Shown: positions 9,505 through 21,182, counted from the first letter of the stretch. The stretch: 64,000 nt of DNA from Rhodobacter sp. SY28-1 (GCF_005222785.1 NZ_STGH01000003.1:496001-560000), one strand, 5' to 3'. Notes: a model not told the origin generated them from the letters alone. Numbers and translations are program-made.

Positions 9505-10613
9505 GCCAGCCCCCGTCGCCGTCGGGGCTGCTGGGCGTGCCACAAGAGGGCGACCCCGACCAAGATACCGGCAAAGGGCGCCAGGTAGAGGACCGGCCAG
9601 GCCGATGCCGAGGTCAGGGCGACGCTGCCCGACCAGGTCCAGACCAGCTGCACCCCGATCAGAAGGCCAACCGCCAGCGCCATCTGCCGCCAGAGGCCGA
9701 AACGCGAGAAACTGCCCAGCATCAGCGCGGCAAAGCCGATCAGTGGCGCCGCGACGGCCAGGATGGGCGCGGCCAGCCGTCCGTGACCCTCTTCCAGCAG
9801 TTGCGCCACGGTCGCACCTGTTACCACCTGGGCCGCATCCGAAGCTTCGAGCAGCGCCCGCGTCGGCAGGGCGTTCAGGGCAATCTGGCCGCCGCCTTCG
9901 ACAGAGACGAGCCCCGCAAGGTCCAGCGTGAAATCCGCAAAGCGCGTGACCGACATCCGCGCGCCGTCCCGCGTCAGCGTCTGGGTCGAGCCGTCGACCA
10001 TCACCAGTTTCGGCGCGACCTCGCCCCGCACGAGGAACGCCTTGCGCGCCGAATGGATCGCGCGCTCGGTGGGGGAGCGTTCGTCCGACAGGAACAGATC
10101 CAGAAGCTCACCCGTCGGGGTGATTTCCCGGATGTAGAGCGTGACACCTTCTGCCGGGTGCATGAACTGCCCGGCGTTCAGGAAGCGTGAAGTGACGTTC
10201 TGCGAAATCTCGGCCGACCTCTCGCTTAAGATGCGCTGGCTGGCCGGGACTAGGATGTTGGTCAGGACCAGTTGCATGATCATCACGGTCAGGCCGAAAT
10301 ACAGGACCGGACGGGCCAGGCGGAAGAAGGAGAAACCGGTGGCCTGCATGACGACAAGCTCGCTTTCCTGCATCAGGCGGTTGGTCACATAAACGGCCGA
10401 AGCGAAGGCAGCGACCGGCAAGACAAGTCGGATCGCGTTCGGCAGGGTCAGGATCGAGAATTCCAGGAAGACCAGCGCCGACTGACCGTCTCCGATCAGC
10501 TGGTCGAACAGGCCCACGGCCCGGTTGACCCAGTAGACCGCGACCAGCACCAGGGCGAAAAAGCCAAACAGCGCGAGGAGTTGTGACAAAAGGTATCTGT
10601 CGAATCTAGACAC
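9501..10613 (-). CDS. lptF: LPS export ABC transporter permease LptF
   Basis: This is the partner permease of LptG. I place the start at GTG 10613, giving about 370 residues that begin MSRFDRYLLSQLLALFGFF, which matches family length. The frame is open up to 10730, but that extension (rich in R, P and G) would run into the divergent pepA promoter and is not conserved-looking. Three N-terminal helices, a beta-jellyroll near 120-260 (GVTLYIREITPTGELLDLFL) and three C-terminal helices fit the family. It is the first gene of the operon; its promoter must lie in the 150 bp shared with pepA. Confidence 0.92.
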   Translation of the reverse strand: MSRFDRYLLSQLLALFGFFALVLVAVYWVNRAVGLFDQLIGDGQSALVFLEFSILTLPNAIRLVLPVAAFASAVYVTNRLMQESELVVMQATGFSFFRLARPVLYFGLTVMIMQLVLTNILVPASQRILSERSAEISQNVTSRFLNAGQFMHPAEGVTLYIREITPTGELLDLFLSDERSPTERAIHSARKAFLVRGEVAPKLVMVDGSTQTLTRDGARMSVTRFADFTLDLAGLVSVEGGGQIALNALPTRALLEASDAAQVVTGATVAQLLEEGHGRLAAPILAVAAPLIGFAALMLGSFSRFGLWRQMALAVGLLIGVQLVWTWSGSVALTSASAWPVLYLAPFAGILVGVALLWHAQQPRRRRGLA

Positions 10614-10762
10614 GCCCGGCTCGGCCTCTACTACATCTTGCGGCGACCCTAAAGGAATTCCCCGGCGGCGAAAACTGCTATCTGGCCAATCGGCGGGTCC
10701 GGCTGTAGCCTCCCGCCGATCCACCGCCAAGGCGCGGAAAACCCGACCTGAAGAGAGCCCCG

Positions 10763-12232
10763 ATGCCCAAGCCCCTGCCGATCCAGTTCCAGGCCACCGA
10801 TCTTGAAGCCCTTGCTGGCCAGAAGGGCCGGATTGCCGTTCTGGCAGATGCCGGGCAGCCGACTAGCCCCGGTTTCCGCCGTCTTGACCGGCTGACCAAA
10901 GGCGCGCTGCTCCGGGCCTTCGAGTCCGAGGCCTTCGGCAAGCTGAAGCCGGGCGAGGCAATGGATCTGGCCTTTCCGCCCGGAATTGCCGCGGATGCCA
11001 TCCAGCTGATCCGGCTGGGCAAGAAGGCGGATCAAGCTCAGGCCCGCAAGGCCGGGGCGGTGATAGGCCGCACGCATGCGACCAAGGGCTCGCTGATCCT
11101 GGCTGAAAGCCACGCGCGGGCGGCGGACATCGCCTTTGGCCTTGCGATGCGCGCCTACGATTTCGACAGCCACAAGACGGGCGAGAAGACCGCTCCCGGC
11201 CCGGTGACCCTGATGGCCGCAAACCCAGAGGCGGTCGCCAAGGTCGCGGCACCGATGGCGGCGGTCGCCGAGGGTGTCTTCTTCACCCGCGATCTGGTGA
11301 ACGAACCGGCGAACGTGCTGACCACCCATGATTTTGCCGCCCGTCTGGCTGCCATGCAGGAACTGGGCCTCGACGTCGAGATCCTTGAGGAGGACGAGCT
11401 GATGAAGCTCGGCATGGGGGCGTTGATCGGGGTGGGGCAGGGGTCGGAAAGCCCATCCAAGGTCGTGGTGATGCAGTGGCATGGCGGTCCGAAAGGCCAG
11501 GCGCCCTTTGCCCTGATCGGCAAGGGCGTGGTCTTTGACACCGGCGGCATCTCGATCAAGCCGGCCGCCGGCATGGAAGAGATGACGATGGACATGGGCG
11601 GCGCGGGCGTGGTCGCCGGGGTCATGCGGACGCTGGCGCTGCGGAAGTCGCGTGCGAATGTGATCGGCCTGGTGGGGCTGGTGGAAAACATGCCGGACGG
11701 GCGCGCACAGCGTCCGGGCGACGTGGTCCGCTCGATGAAGGGCGACACGATCGAGGTCATCAACACCGACGCCGAGGGGCGTTTGGTGCTGGCCGACGTG
11801 ATGTGGTACGCGCAGGAACGGTTCAAGCCGACGGGCATGATCGACCTTGCGACCCTGACCGGCGCGATCATCATCGCCTTGGGCCATGAAAACACAGGAG
11901 TTTTCTCGAACAACGACGACCTCTGCAACGCATTCCTTGCCGCCGCCAAGGCCGAGGGCGAGGGCGCCTGGCGGATGCCGATGGGCGATGCCTACGACGC
12001 CAAGCTGAAATCGCGCATCGCCGACATGATGAACGTCGGCGGCCGCGACGGCGGCGCGATCACCGCGGCGCAGTTCCTGCAGCGCTTCGTCAAGCCGGAA
12101 ACGCCGTGGTGCCACCTCGACATCGCGGGCACCGCGCTGCTGAAATCGGACTCGACGCTTGCTCCCAAGGGGGCGACGGGCTGGGGCGTCATGGCGCTGG
12201 ACCGGCTGATCCGCGACCGGTTCGAGAAATAG
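10763..12232 (+). CDS. pepA: Leucyl (M17) aminopeptidase
   Basis: This cytosolic two-metal aminopeptidase removes N-terminal residues from peptides. At 489 residues it has a variable N-terminal domain (about 1-170) and the M17 catalytic domain with the signature NTDAEGRLVLAD near residue 332, plus KGVVFDTGGISIKP (metal/catalytic lysine) and GGRDGGAITAA. The ATG at 10763 is preceded by GAGAG. It is divergent from lptF and followed after 16 bp by holC, an arrangement seen widely in proteobacteria (pepA-holC, often with valS). Confidence 0.95.
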   Translation: MPKPLPIQFQATDLEALAGQKGRIAVLADAGQPTSPGFRRLDRLTKGALLRAFESEAFGKLKPGEAMDLAFPPGIAADAIQLIRLGKKADQAQARKAGAVIGRTHATKGSLILAESHARAADIAFGLAMRAYDFDSHKTGEKTAPGPVTLMAANPEAVAKVAAPMAAVAEGVFFTRDLVNEPANVLTTHDFAARLAAMQELGLDVEILEEDELMKLGMGALIGVGQGSESPSKVVVMQWHGGPKGQAPFALIGKGVVFDTGGISIKPAAGMEEMTMDMGGAGVVAGVMRTLALRKSRANVIGLVGLVENMPDGRAQRPGDVVRSMKGDTIEVINTDAEGRLVLADVMWYAQERFKPTGMIDLATLTGAIIIALGHENTGVFSNNDDLCNAFLAAAKAEGEGAWRMPMGDAYDAKLKSRIADMMNVGGRDGGAITAAQFLQRFVKPETPWCHLDIAGTALLKSDSTLAPKGATGWGVMALDRLIRDRFEK

Positions 12233-12248
12233 TCGAAGGCCGGGACCG

Positions 12249-12719
12249 ATGGGCACGGTGATGTTCTTTCATCTCATGCAGTCGGCCCCGGCGGATACGC
12301 TGGCGATCAACGCGCCTCGCGCCCTGGGTCAGGGCTGGCGTGTCATGGTACGCGGGACTGACGCCGAGGCTCTGGACCGGCTGGATCAGGCATTGTGGCT
12401 GAAGGGCGGGGACGACAGCTTTCTGCCGCATGGCCAGGAAGGTGGCCCCCATGATGCCGATCAGCCGGTGCTTCTGGGCACAGGCTCTGCGATGAACGGC
12501 GCAAAAGTGTTGGCCCTGATCGATGGGGCCGACGCCACGGATGCCGAGATCGCCGCGATGGAGCGGGTCTGGGTCCTGTTCGACGGCAATGATCCCGACC
12601 GTCTGCAGGCTGCCCGGGCGCAGTGGAAGGCCGTGACCGACAGGGGGCACCCTGCCCAGTATTGGTCCGAGGAGTCAGGCCGTTGGGAAAAGAAGGCGGA
12701 AAAGTCCCCGTCTGCCTGA
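12249..12719 (+). CDS. holC: DNA polymerase III chi subunit
   Basis: Chi links the clamp-loader psi/tau complex to single-strand binding protein at the replication fork. The 156-residue product begins with the family pattern VMFFHLMQSAPADTL and includes DQALWLKGGDDSFLPHGQ and a central DADQPVLLGT. The final roughly 30 residues (YWSEESGRWEKKAEKSP) are charged, as in alphaproteobacterial homologues. It probably shares the pepA promoter. Its stop is 10 bp from the convergent hemB stop. Confidence 0.9.
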   Translation: MGTVMFFHLMQSAPADTLAINAPRALGQGWRVMVRGTDAEALDRLDQALWLKGGDDSFLPHGQEGGPHDADQPVLLGTGSAMNGAKVLALIDGADATDAEIAAMERVWVLFDGNDPDRLQAARAQWKAVTDRGHPAQYWSEESGRWEKKAEKSPSA

Positions 12720-12729
12720 ACCGCAAGGA

Positions 12730-14379
<1,650 letters not shown>

Positions 14380-14396
14380 TACCTGCGAAACCCGCC

Positions 14397-17300
14397 ATGA
14401 CTGCTGAACGTATCTTGCTGGGCGGTGCGCCCGAAGGGTTTGATGCCCGGCTTGTCCAGCGCGAGCTGGCGCGGGGCAGTTCGGTTGTGCATGTCGCCCG
14501 CGACGACAAGCGGGCCGAGGCGATGCGAGCGGCGCTGGCGGTGATGGCACCCGAGGTTGTGGTGCTGGACTTCCCGGCCTGGGACTGTCTGCCTTACGAC
14601 CGTGTCAGCCCCAACCCCGAGATTTCGGCCCGGCGGATGGCGACCTTGGCGGTGCTGGCCGACGGGGTGAAAGGGCCGTTCGTGCTGCTGACCACGCTGA
14701 ATGCGGCGACCCAGAAGGTACCGACGCGAGAGGTGGTTCGGGCCGCGTCCTTCCGGGCCTCGGTCGGTGAGCGGGTGGACGAGGCGCGGCTGAAGGGGTT
14801 CCTCGCGCGGATGGGGTTCACGCCTGTATCTACAGTGGCCGAGCCGGGGGACTATGCGCTGCGGGGCGGGATCGTCGACATCTTTCTGCCCGGTCGCGGG
14901 GGGCCGATCCGGCTGGACTTCTTCGGCGACGTGCTGGACGGCGCGCGGCGCTTTGATCCCGAAACGCAGCGGACCACGGAAAAGCTGAAGAAAGTCGAAT
15001 TCTCAGCGGTTTCCGAGGTGATCCTCGACGAGGCCGCCATTGCGCGGTTCCGGCAGAACTACCGGATTTCCTTCGGCGCGGCGGGGACGGATGACCCGCT
15101 GTATGAGGCCGTCAGCGCAGGCCGGAAGCATCAGGGGTTGGAGCATTGGCTACCCTTCTTCCACGAGCGGCTGGAGACGATCTTCGACTACCTGCCCAAT
15201 GCGGCCGTCCTGCTTGACGATCAGGTCACCCCGGCGCGGTTGGCCCGGTGGGAGGGGATCGAGGACAGCTACGATGCACGCCATGAGGCGATGGGGGCGA
15301 AGGGGCGGATCGACACGGTCTACAAGCCGGTGCCGGCCGAAGAACTCTATCTGACCGATTCCGCCTGGGAGGAAGCCGTTGCTGGCCATCGGGTGGTGCA
15401 ACTGTCGCCGCTGGCCCAAAGCCCTGGCCCTGGAGTGCTGGATGCGGGCGCGCGCGCGGGGCGGAACTTCGCGCCGGAGCGGCAGCAGGAGAAGATAAAT
15501 CTTTTCGGTGCCTTGGCTGAACATGTTCAAGTGCTTGCCAGAACGGGGCAGGTGGTTGTCGCCTCGTGGTCCGAGGGCGCGCGCGAGCGGTTGAAGGGCC
15601 TGCTTGCCGACAACGGAATGACCGGGGCGAAGGAAATCGCGGATTTCCGCGAGGTGCCGGAGGGGAAGGGTGGCCTCTTCCTTGTCGTCTGGCCGCTGGA
15701 GGCCGGGTTTGTCGCGCCGGGGCTGGCAGTCATTTCCGAGCAGGATGTGCTGGGCGAACGGCTGGTGGGCAAACCGCGCCGCAAGCGCAAGGCCGACAAC
15801 TTCCTGCGCGAGGTCGATACGCTGTCCCCTGGCGATCTGGTGGTGCATGTCGAACACGGCGTCGGGCGCTATCTGGGGATCGAAACGATCACCGCGCTTG
15901 GCGCCCCGCATGCCTGCGTCATGCTGGAATATGCCGAGAATGCAAAGCTTTACCTGCCGGTGGAGAATATCGAGCTTCTCAGCCGCTATGGGCATGAAGA
16001 GGGTCTGCTTGATCGATTGGGCGGCGGGGCCTGGCAGGCGAAGAAGGCCAAGCTCAAGGAGCGGATCAAGGAGATCGCCGACCGGCTGATGCGGGTCGCG
16101 GCCGAACGCGCACTACGGCACGCGCCGATCCTTGAAGCGCCACATTCGATCTGGGAGGCCTTCGCGGCCCGCTTCCCCTATCAGGAGACCGACGACCAGC
16201 TGGCGGCAATTGCCGATGTGGTGGCGGACCTGGAAAAGGGCAGCCCGATGGACCGGCTGGTGGTGGGCGACGTGGGCTTTGGAAAGACCGAAGTCGCGAT
16301 GCGGGCGGCCTTCGTCGCTGCCTTGTCGGGGATGCAGGTCGCAGTGATTTGTCCGACGACACTGCTTGCGCGGCAGCACTATCGGAGCTTTGCGGAGCGA
16401 TTCCGTGGATTTCCGATTTCTGTCAGGCCCTTGTCGCGCTTTGTTAGCGCAAAGGATGCCAATGCGACACGGGCAGCCATGGCCGACGGATCGGTGGATA
16501 TCGTCGTCGGCACCCATGCGCTTCTGGCCAAGGGCGTGACGTTCAAGAAGCTCGGCCTTCTGATTATCGACGAAGAACAGCACTTCGGCGTCGCGCACAA
16601 GGAACGGTTGAAGGAAATGCGGTCAGAGGTCCATGTATTGACACTGACCGCGACGCCCATCCCGCGGACCTTGCAACTTAGCCTGACCGGCGTGCGTGAT
16701 CTGTCGATCATCGCGACACCCCCGGTGGACCGACTGGCAATCCGCACCTATGTTTCAGAATTCGACACAATCACCATACGCGAGGCGATTCTGCGCGAAC
16801 GGTATCGCGGTGGGCAGACCTTCTATGTCGTGCCGCGCATCGCCGACCTGCCTGAGATCGAAGACTTCCTGAAAACCCATGTCCCAGAGGCGAGTTACGT
16901 CATCGCGCACGGGCAGCTCGCGGCAGGCGACCTCGACGACCGGATGAACCAGTTCTACGACGGCAAGTATGACGTGCTGCTTGCCACGTCGATTGTTGAA
17001 AGTGGGCTGGATATTCCCACAGCCAACACGATGATTGTTCACCGGGCGGACATGTTCGGCCTGTCTCAGCTGTATCAGATCCGCGGCCGGGTCGGGCGGT
17101 CGAAGACGCGGGCCTACTGTTACCTGACGACAAAGCCCCGCGCGCCACTGACGCCGCAGGCGACGAAGCGGCTGCGGTTGTTGGGAAGTCTCGATTCCCT
17201 CGGTGCGGGGTTCAACCTGGCAAGCCACGATCTTGACCTGCGCGGGGCGGGCAACCTTCTGGGCGAGGAGCAGTCGGGCCACATCCGCGAGGTGGGCTAT

Positions 17301-17843
17301 GAGCTGTACCAGCACATGCTTGAGGAAACGATTGCCAAGATCAAATCGGGCGAATTGCAGGGGCTGACCAGCATTGACGACGATTGGTCGCCGCAGCTGA
17401 ATCTGGGCGTGCCGGTGATGATCCCCGAGACGTATATACCGGACCTCGACATCCGGCTGGGTCTGTATAGACGCTTGTCCAGTCTGACGACGAAAGTGGA
17501 GCTGGAGGGCTTCGCGGCGGAACTGATCGACCGCTTTGGGCCGCTGCCCAAGGAAGTGAACACGCTGATGCTGATCGTGCGGATCAAGGCGATGTGCAAG
17601 CGGGCGGGGATTTCCCGCCTCGATGCGGGGCCGAAGGGTGCGACGATCCAGTTCCACAACGACAAGTTCGCCAATCCGGCTGGCCTTGTGGATTTCCTAA
17701 AGGCGCAGGGTCCCGCGGCGCGGGTGAACGGCAACAAGATCGTGCTGACCGGCGAGATGAAGACGGAAGCCGACCGGATCAAGGGTGCGTTCAACATTGC
17801 CCGCGACCTGGCCGAGGTGGTGAAAGCCGGTAAGAAGGCTTAG
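14397..17843 (+). CDS. mfd: Transcription-repair coupling factor
   Basis: Mfd removes RNA polymerase stalled at DNA lesions and recruits UvrA. The 1148-residue product has the usual order: UvrB-like domain (about 1-350), RNA-polymerase interacting domain near 470-540 (GDLVVHVEHGVGRYLGIE), SF2 translocase with Walker A GDVGFGKTEVAMR near residue 625 and DEEQHFG near 725, helicase motif VI QIRGRVGRSKTRAYCYL near 895, and a C-terminal TRCF domain (VPVMIPETYIPDLDIRL). The stop overlaps the convergent MFS gene by 4 nt, leaving no room for an intergenic terminator. Confidence 0.97.
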   Translation: MTAERILLGGAPEGFDARLVQRELARGSSVVHVARDDKRAEAMRAALAVMAPEVVVLDFPAWDCLPYDRVSPNPEISARRMATLAVLADGVKGPFVLLTTLNAATQKVPTREVVRAASFRASVGERVDEARLKGFLARMGFTPVSTVAEPGDYALRGGIVDIFLPGRGGPIRLDFFGDVLDGARRFDPETQRTTEKLKKVEFSAVSEVILDEAAIARFRQNYRISFGAAGTDDPLYEAVSAGRKHQGLEHWLPFFHERLETIFDYLPNAAVLLDDQVTPARLARWEGIEDSYDARHEAMGAKGRIDTVYKPVPAEELYLTDSAWEEAVAGHRVVQLSPLAQSPGPGVLDAGARAGRNFAPERQQEKINLFGALAEHVQVLARTGQVVVASWSEGARERLKGLLADNGMTGAKEIADFREVPEGKGGLFLVVWPLEAGFVAPGLAVISEQDVLGERLVGKPRRKRKADNFLREVDTLSPGDLVVHVEHGVGRYLGIETITALGAPHACVMLEYAENAKLYLPVENIELLSRYGHEEGLLDRLGGGAWQAKKAKLKERIKEIADRLMRVAAERALRHAPILEAPHSIWEAFAARFPYQETDDQLAAIADVVADLEKGSPMDRLVVGDVGFGKTEVAMRAAFVAALSGMQVAVICPTTLLARQHYRSFAERFRGFPISVRPLSRFVSAKDANATRAAMADGSVDIVVGTHALLAKGVTFKKLGLLIIDEEQHFGVAHKERLKEMRSEVHVLTLTATPIPRTLQLSLTGVRDLSIIATPPVDRLAIRTYVSEFDTITIREAILRERYRGGQTFYVVPRIADLPEIEDFLKTHVPEASYVIAHGQLAAGDLDDRMNQFYDGKYDVLLATSIVESGLDIPTANTMIVHRADMFGLSQLYQIRGRVGRSKTRAYCYLTTKPRAPLTPQATKRLRLLGSLDSLGAGFNLASHDLDLRGAGNLLGEEQSGHIREVGYELYQHMLEETIAKIKSGELQGLTSIDDDWSPQLNLGVPVMIPETYIPDLDIRLGLYRRLSSLTTKVELEGFAAELIDRFGPLPKEVNTLMLIVRIKAMCKRAGISRLDAGPKGATIQFHNDKFANPAGLVDFLKAQGPAARVNGNKIVLTGEMKTEADRIKGAFNIARDLAEVVKAGKKA

Positions 17844-19045
17844 CTGCGCGGCCCGCCCAGGGTCTTCAGCGACAGGATCAGGTTCAGTGCCGTCAGGACG
17901 GTGACCCCGAGGATAAGGGGCGTCGAGCTGCCGTTGAAGGCAAGACCGATAGGGATCGCGAGAAGCACCGAGCCGACGGTCGCCAACGACGAGATCACCG
18001 AGGCTGCGAGGCCTGCGATGTGGCCAACCGGCTCCATTGCAAGGGCGTTCAGGTTGCCCATCGTGAGACCCATCATCGAGAAAAGCCCAATGCACCAAAG
18101 CATTTGCACGGAGAAGCTGAGGTGCCCAGTCAATAGACCGGTGCCCAAGGCAGCCAGCGCCACCACTGACAGGATCAGGACACCGGCATAGGTGCGTTGC
18201 ACGACGCGGCGCATACCGAGGGTCATCACGATTCTGCTGTTCAAGAGGCTGCCGCCCATCGACGCCACGGCGATGACGGCGAACCAGAGCGGGAAAGTCT
18301 CGGCCCGGTCGAACTGGCGTTCGAAGATGCCTTGCAGGCTGGACAGGGTCGCAAAGAGACAGGCGAGAGTCAGCGTCTGCAAGAGGGTCGAGACGACGAC
18401 GATGCGGTAGGTCAAGAGCTGCTTCGTCCCGGACCAGAGCGTGGCCAGGTGAAGGGGGCGGCGGTTGTCACGAGGCAGCGTCTCGGGCTGGCGCAGGCCG
18501 AGCCAGAGCATCGAAAGGCCCGCAAAAAGGATGTAGGCCAGGAAGATGGACTGCCACCCGCCCAGCGCGATGATCCCCTGGCCCATCAGGGGGGCAATCG
18601 CGGGGACGATGGTGAAGATCATCATCACGAAGGACATGATTTGCGCCATCTCGCGCCCGGAGTACAGGTCGCGGACCATCGCTATCGCCACCGTGCGCGG
18701 AGCGGCGGAGGCAAGACCCTGGAGGAGGCGGGCGGCGAGAAGGATTTCAAGCGAGGGGGCAAAATAGCACGCAAGGGCGCAAAGGGCATAGAGGCCGGAG
18801 CCGATAAGGATCACGCGTTTGCGGCCGAAAGCGTCCGAGAGGGGGCCGGTGAAAAGGGTGCCGATCCCCATCCCAAGCACAAAGCTTGTGACGACGAGTT
18901 GGGCTGCGTTGGGTGCGCCAGGCGAGAGGGTTGCGGCAATTTCCGGCAGCGCGGGCAGCATCGCGTCGATCGAGATCGCGATGGTAGCGAAAAGCATGGC
19001 GATAAGCGCCACGAATTCGGTCTGAGAGGGGCGGGACTGGCTCAC
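17840..19045 (-). CDS. Bcr/CflA-type drug-resistance MFS transporter
   Basis: This is a 401-residue major-facilitator protein with 12 predicted helices. It shows the Bcr/CflA N-terminus (SIDAMLPALPEIA), motif A GPLSDAFGRKRVILIG near residue 72 and the drug/H+ antiporter motif C-like region (MIFTIVPAIAPLMGQ). It starts at GTG 19045, overlapping the upstream DsbA-family stop as GTGA, so it is the last gene of the ligase-DsbA-MFS operon. Substrate is unknown; homologues export drugs, and some export cysteine or sulfonamides. Confidence 0.88.
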   Translation of the reverse strand: MSQSRPSQTEFVALIAMLFATIAISIDAMLPALPEIAATLSPGAPNAAQLVVTSFVLGMGIGTLFTGPLSDAFGRKRVILIGSGLYALCALACYFAPSLEILLAARLLQGLASAAPRTVAIAMVRDLYSGREMAQIMSFVMMIFTIVPAIAPLMGQGIIALGGWQSIFLAYILFAGLSMLWLGLRQPETLPRDNRRPLHLATLWSGTKQLLTYRIVVVSTLLQTLTLACLFATLSSLQGIFERQFDRAETFPLWFAVIAVASMGGSLLNSRIVMTLGMRRVVQRTYAGVLILSVVALAALGTGLLTGHLSFSVQMLWCIGLFSMMGLTMGNLNALAMEPVGHIAGLAASVISSLATVGSVLLAIPIGLAFNGSSTPLILGVTVLTALNLILSLKTLGGPRS

Positions 19046-19689
19046 TCGGCGCGGCCCGCCAGTTCCTCGATGACCTTGCCCCAGGTCTCGGGCGGCTGCG
19101 CGCCGCTGACGACATATTGCTGGGCGATGAGGAAGGTCGGCACGGCGTTGACGCCCTTGCGCCGGGCGTCCTGATCGCGCGCGGCGATATCATCGGCATC
19201 AGCGTCCGATTGGAGAAGGCGCAGGGTTGCTTTGCGGTCCATGCCGTTTTCTCCGGCGATGTCGGCGAGGGTGGGAAGGTCGCCGATGTCACGACCCTCG
19301 GTCCAGTAGGCGCGCATCAGGGCGTTGACGACCGCCTGCTGGACGCCCTCGATCCCGGCCCAGTGGATCAGGCGGTGGGCGTTCAGCGTGTTCGGCATTC
19401 GCTGCGGCTTGTCCGGGTCCATGTCGACCCCGGCGTTGCGGGCCACTTCGCGCAGGCGTTCATGGACGGCATCGACCCGGGCCTTGCCGCCGAACTTCTG
19501 CTCCAGATAGGCGCGTTTGGACAGGCCTTCCTCCGGCATGTCCGGGTTCAGCTGGAACGGGTGCCACTGGATCAGGAACGGGTGGTCCGGATGGTCCGCC
19601 AGAGCGCGGTCAAGGTTGGCCTTGCCGACGTAGCACCAGGGGCAGACCGGGTCGGAGAAGATGTCCAGACGGATCGGGGCGCGGGTCAT
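19042..19689 (-). CDS. DsbA-family oxidoreductase, FrnE-like
   Basis: This is a 215-residue cytosolic thioredoxin-fold protein without a signal peptide. It has the redox motif DPVCPWCYVG at residues 11-20, a helical insertion typical of FrnE/2-hydroxychromene-2-carboxylate isomerase relatives, and the cis-proline loop NAVPTFLI near 180. ATG 19689 was chosen because it overlaps the upstream stop as TAATG and precedes the fold directly; the frame upstream is unsupported. FrnE-type proteins work in polyketide pathways or oxidative stress, so coupling to an acyl-CoA ligase is suggestive but unproven. Confidence 0.88.
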   Translation of the reverse strand: MTRAPIRLDIFSDPVCPWCYVGKANLDRALADHPDHPFLIQWHPFQLNPDMPEEGLSKRAYLEQKFGGKARVDAVHERLREVARNAGVDMDPDKPQRMPNTLNAHRLIHWAGIEGVQQAVVNALMRAYWTEGRDIGDLPTLADIAGENGMDRKATLRLLQSDADADDIAARDQDARRKGVNAVPTFLIAQQYVVSGAQPPETWGKVIEELAGRAE

Positions 19690-21182
19690 TACGGTCTCCT
19701 GAACTGGGCGGCCAGCGCCTTGCGGATCAGTTTGCCGGTGCCGGTGCGGGGCAGGGCTTCGAGGCGCTGGTAGTGCCTTGGCTGTTTCCAGCGGGCAAGG
19801 GTCTTTTCGGCGCATTCCTGCAGGGTCGAGACGGCGATTTCGCAGGGGGCCTCATAGAAGAGCGCGAGGATCGTGGTGCCGGGGGCGGGCTCTACCTGGG
19901 TTGCGGCGCAGGCGGTGATCTGGGGCAAAGCGTGGAAAGCCGCCTCGATTTCGACGGGCGAGACGCGGAAGCCCCCGGCATTCAGCAGGTCGTCCTTGCG
20001 ACCGAGGTGGGTGATGGCCCCGTCTTCCGCCATGACCGCGGCGTCTCCGGTGCGGAACCATTCGCCTTGGGGCGGGGGATGACCGAGGTAGTGCCGCATC
20101 AGGCCGGGGTCGGCCGTGGAGAGGGCGAGTTCCCCCGGTTCTCCGCGCGGAACGGGATGGCCCGCGTTGTCCAGAATCGCGATGTGGCGGCCAGGTTGCA
20201 GATAGCCCGTAGTCCCCTCGGGTGCGGGGCGGCCGGGCGAGCCGGAGAGGTAGGTCGAGACCTCGGACATGCCGAGGGCCTCATGCAGGTCAGTTCCGGT
20301 CTGGTTGCGCCACTGGCTGCGGAGGGCGTGAGGCAGGCTCTCCCCGGCCGAGAGACCGTGGCGGAGGTTCGGCAGCGGCGGGATCTCGGTTCGCAGGAGC
20401 TGGCGGTAGGCGCCGGGGGCGGCGGCGAGGATCGTCGCTTTGCTGCGGGCCATGAGCGCGGGGAGCCGGGTCGGCGGCGTGCAGTTGGCGGGGATCAGGG
20501 CCGTCGCGCCGACGGTCCAGGGATCGAGAAGACCGGTGCCGAGCGTGTAGGTCCAGTTCAGTGCGCCTGCATGGAGGAGGCGGTCGGTGCTGGCCAGGCC
20601 CTCCCAGTGCCTATGCATCTGCCCGCGCGCAAGGATGGCCCGGTGGGCGTGGCTGACGGCCATCGGCGTGCCGGAGGTGCCCGAAGTGAAGATGATATAG
20701 GCTTCCCGGTTCGGGTCGCCCTCGTGCAGCGTCGCAGGCGGCAGGCGGGACCAGGCGGCGAGGTCCGGGGCCAGGACGGCCGCGGGGTGGTCGGGCAGGG
20801 CGATCCCGGGCTCGGCGGCGATCAAGCTGGGCCGGACCAGGGCGGCGAGTCTGGTGATTTCGGGTCCGGTCAGGGCCGATGACGTGGGGATCGGTACAAG
20901 GCCGGCCCAGATGGCGCCAAGATAGAGGATCGGGAAGGCCAGCGTGTTGCCGAGGCGGAGGAGGATGCGGTCGCCGGGCGTGAGACCGAGGGACAGGAGC
21001 GCGGTGGCGCAGCCTTGGGTCAGCCGCAGGAGGTCGGCATAGCTGAGGGTTTCATCACGTTCGGGATGGAGGATCGTGAGGGCGGGCGTGTCCAAGATCG
21101 CGGCGCGGGCAAGGACGTGGCCTGCGAGGTTGAACGCCGGGGGCACCGTGGGAAAGGGGCGGGTGTCGATCTCGGACAGCAT
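19689..21182 (-). CDS. AMP-forming acyl/aryl-CoA ligase
   Basis: This ANL-superfamily enzyme of about 497 residues activates a carboxylate as acyl-AMP and then forms the CoA thioester. The motifs are intact: P-loop IFTSGTSGTPMA near residue 165, LGMSEVSTYLSG near 300, GEWFRTGDAA near 370, GRKDDLLNAGGFRVSP near 390 and the C-terminal lysine in RTGTGKLIRKAL. The domain resembles benzoate- or medium-chain-CoA ligases, but substrate cannot be read from sequence. ATG 21182 and ATG 21188 are both possible starts. It heads an operon with the DsbA-like and MFS genes and is divergent from an XRE/cupin regulator 63 bp away. Confidence 0.87.
   Translation of the reverse strand: MLSEIDTRPFPTVPPAFNLAGHVLARAAILDTPALTILHPERDETLSYADLLRLTQGCATALLSLGLTPGDRILLRLGNTLAFPILYLGAIWAGLVPIPTSSALTGPEITRLAALVRPSLIAAEPGIALPDHPAAVLAPDLAAWSRLPPATLHEGDPNREAYIIFTSGTSGTPMAVSHAHRAILARGQMHRHWEGLASTDRLLHAGALNWTYTLGTGLLDPWTVGATALIPANCTPPTRLPALMARSKATILAAAPGAYRQLLRTEIPPLPNLRHGLSAGESLPHALRSQWRNQTGTDLHEALGMSEVSTYLSGSPGRPAPEGTTGYLQPGRHIAILDNAGHPVPRGEPGELALSTADPGLMRHYLGHPPPQGEWFRTGDAAVMAEDGAITHLGRKDDLLNAGGFRVSPVEIEAAFHALPQITACAATQVEPAPGTTILALFYEAPCEIAVSTLQECAEKTLARWKQPRHYQRLEALPRTGTGKLIRKALAAQFRRP

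Noticed and set aside
10649-12256. 535-residue open frame on the minus strand
   Set aside because: It is a shadow of pepA, the latter having complete M17 motifs.
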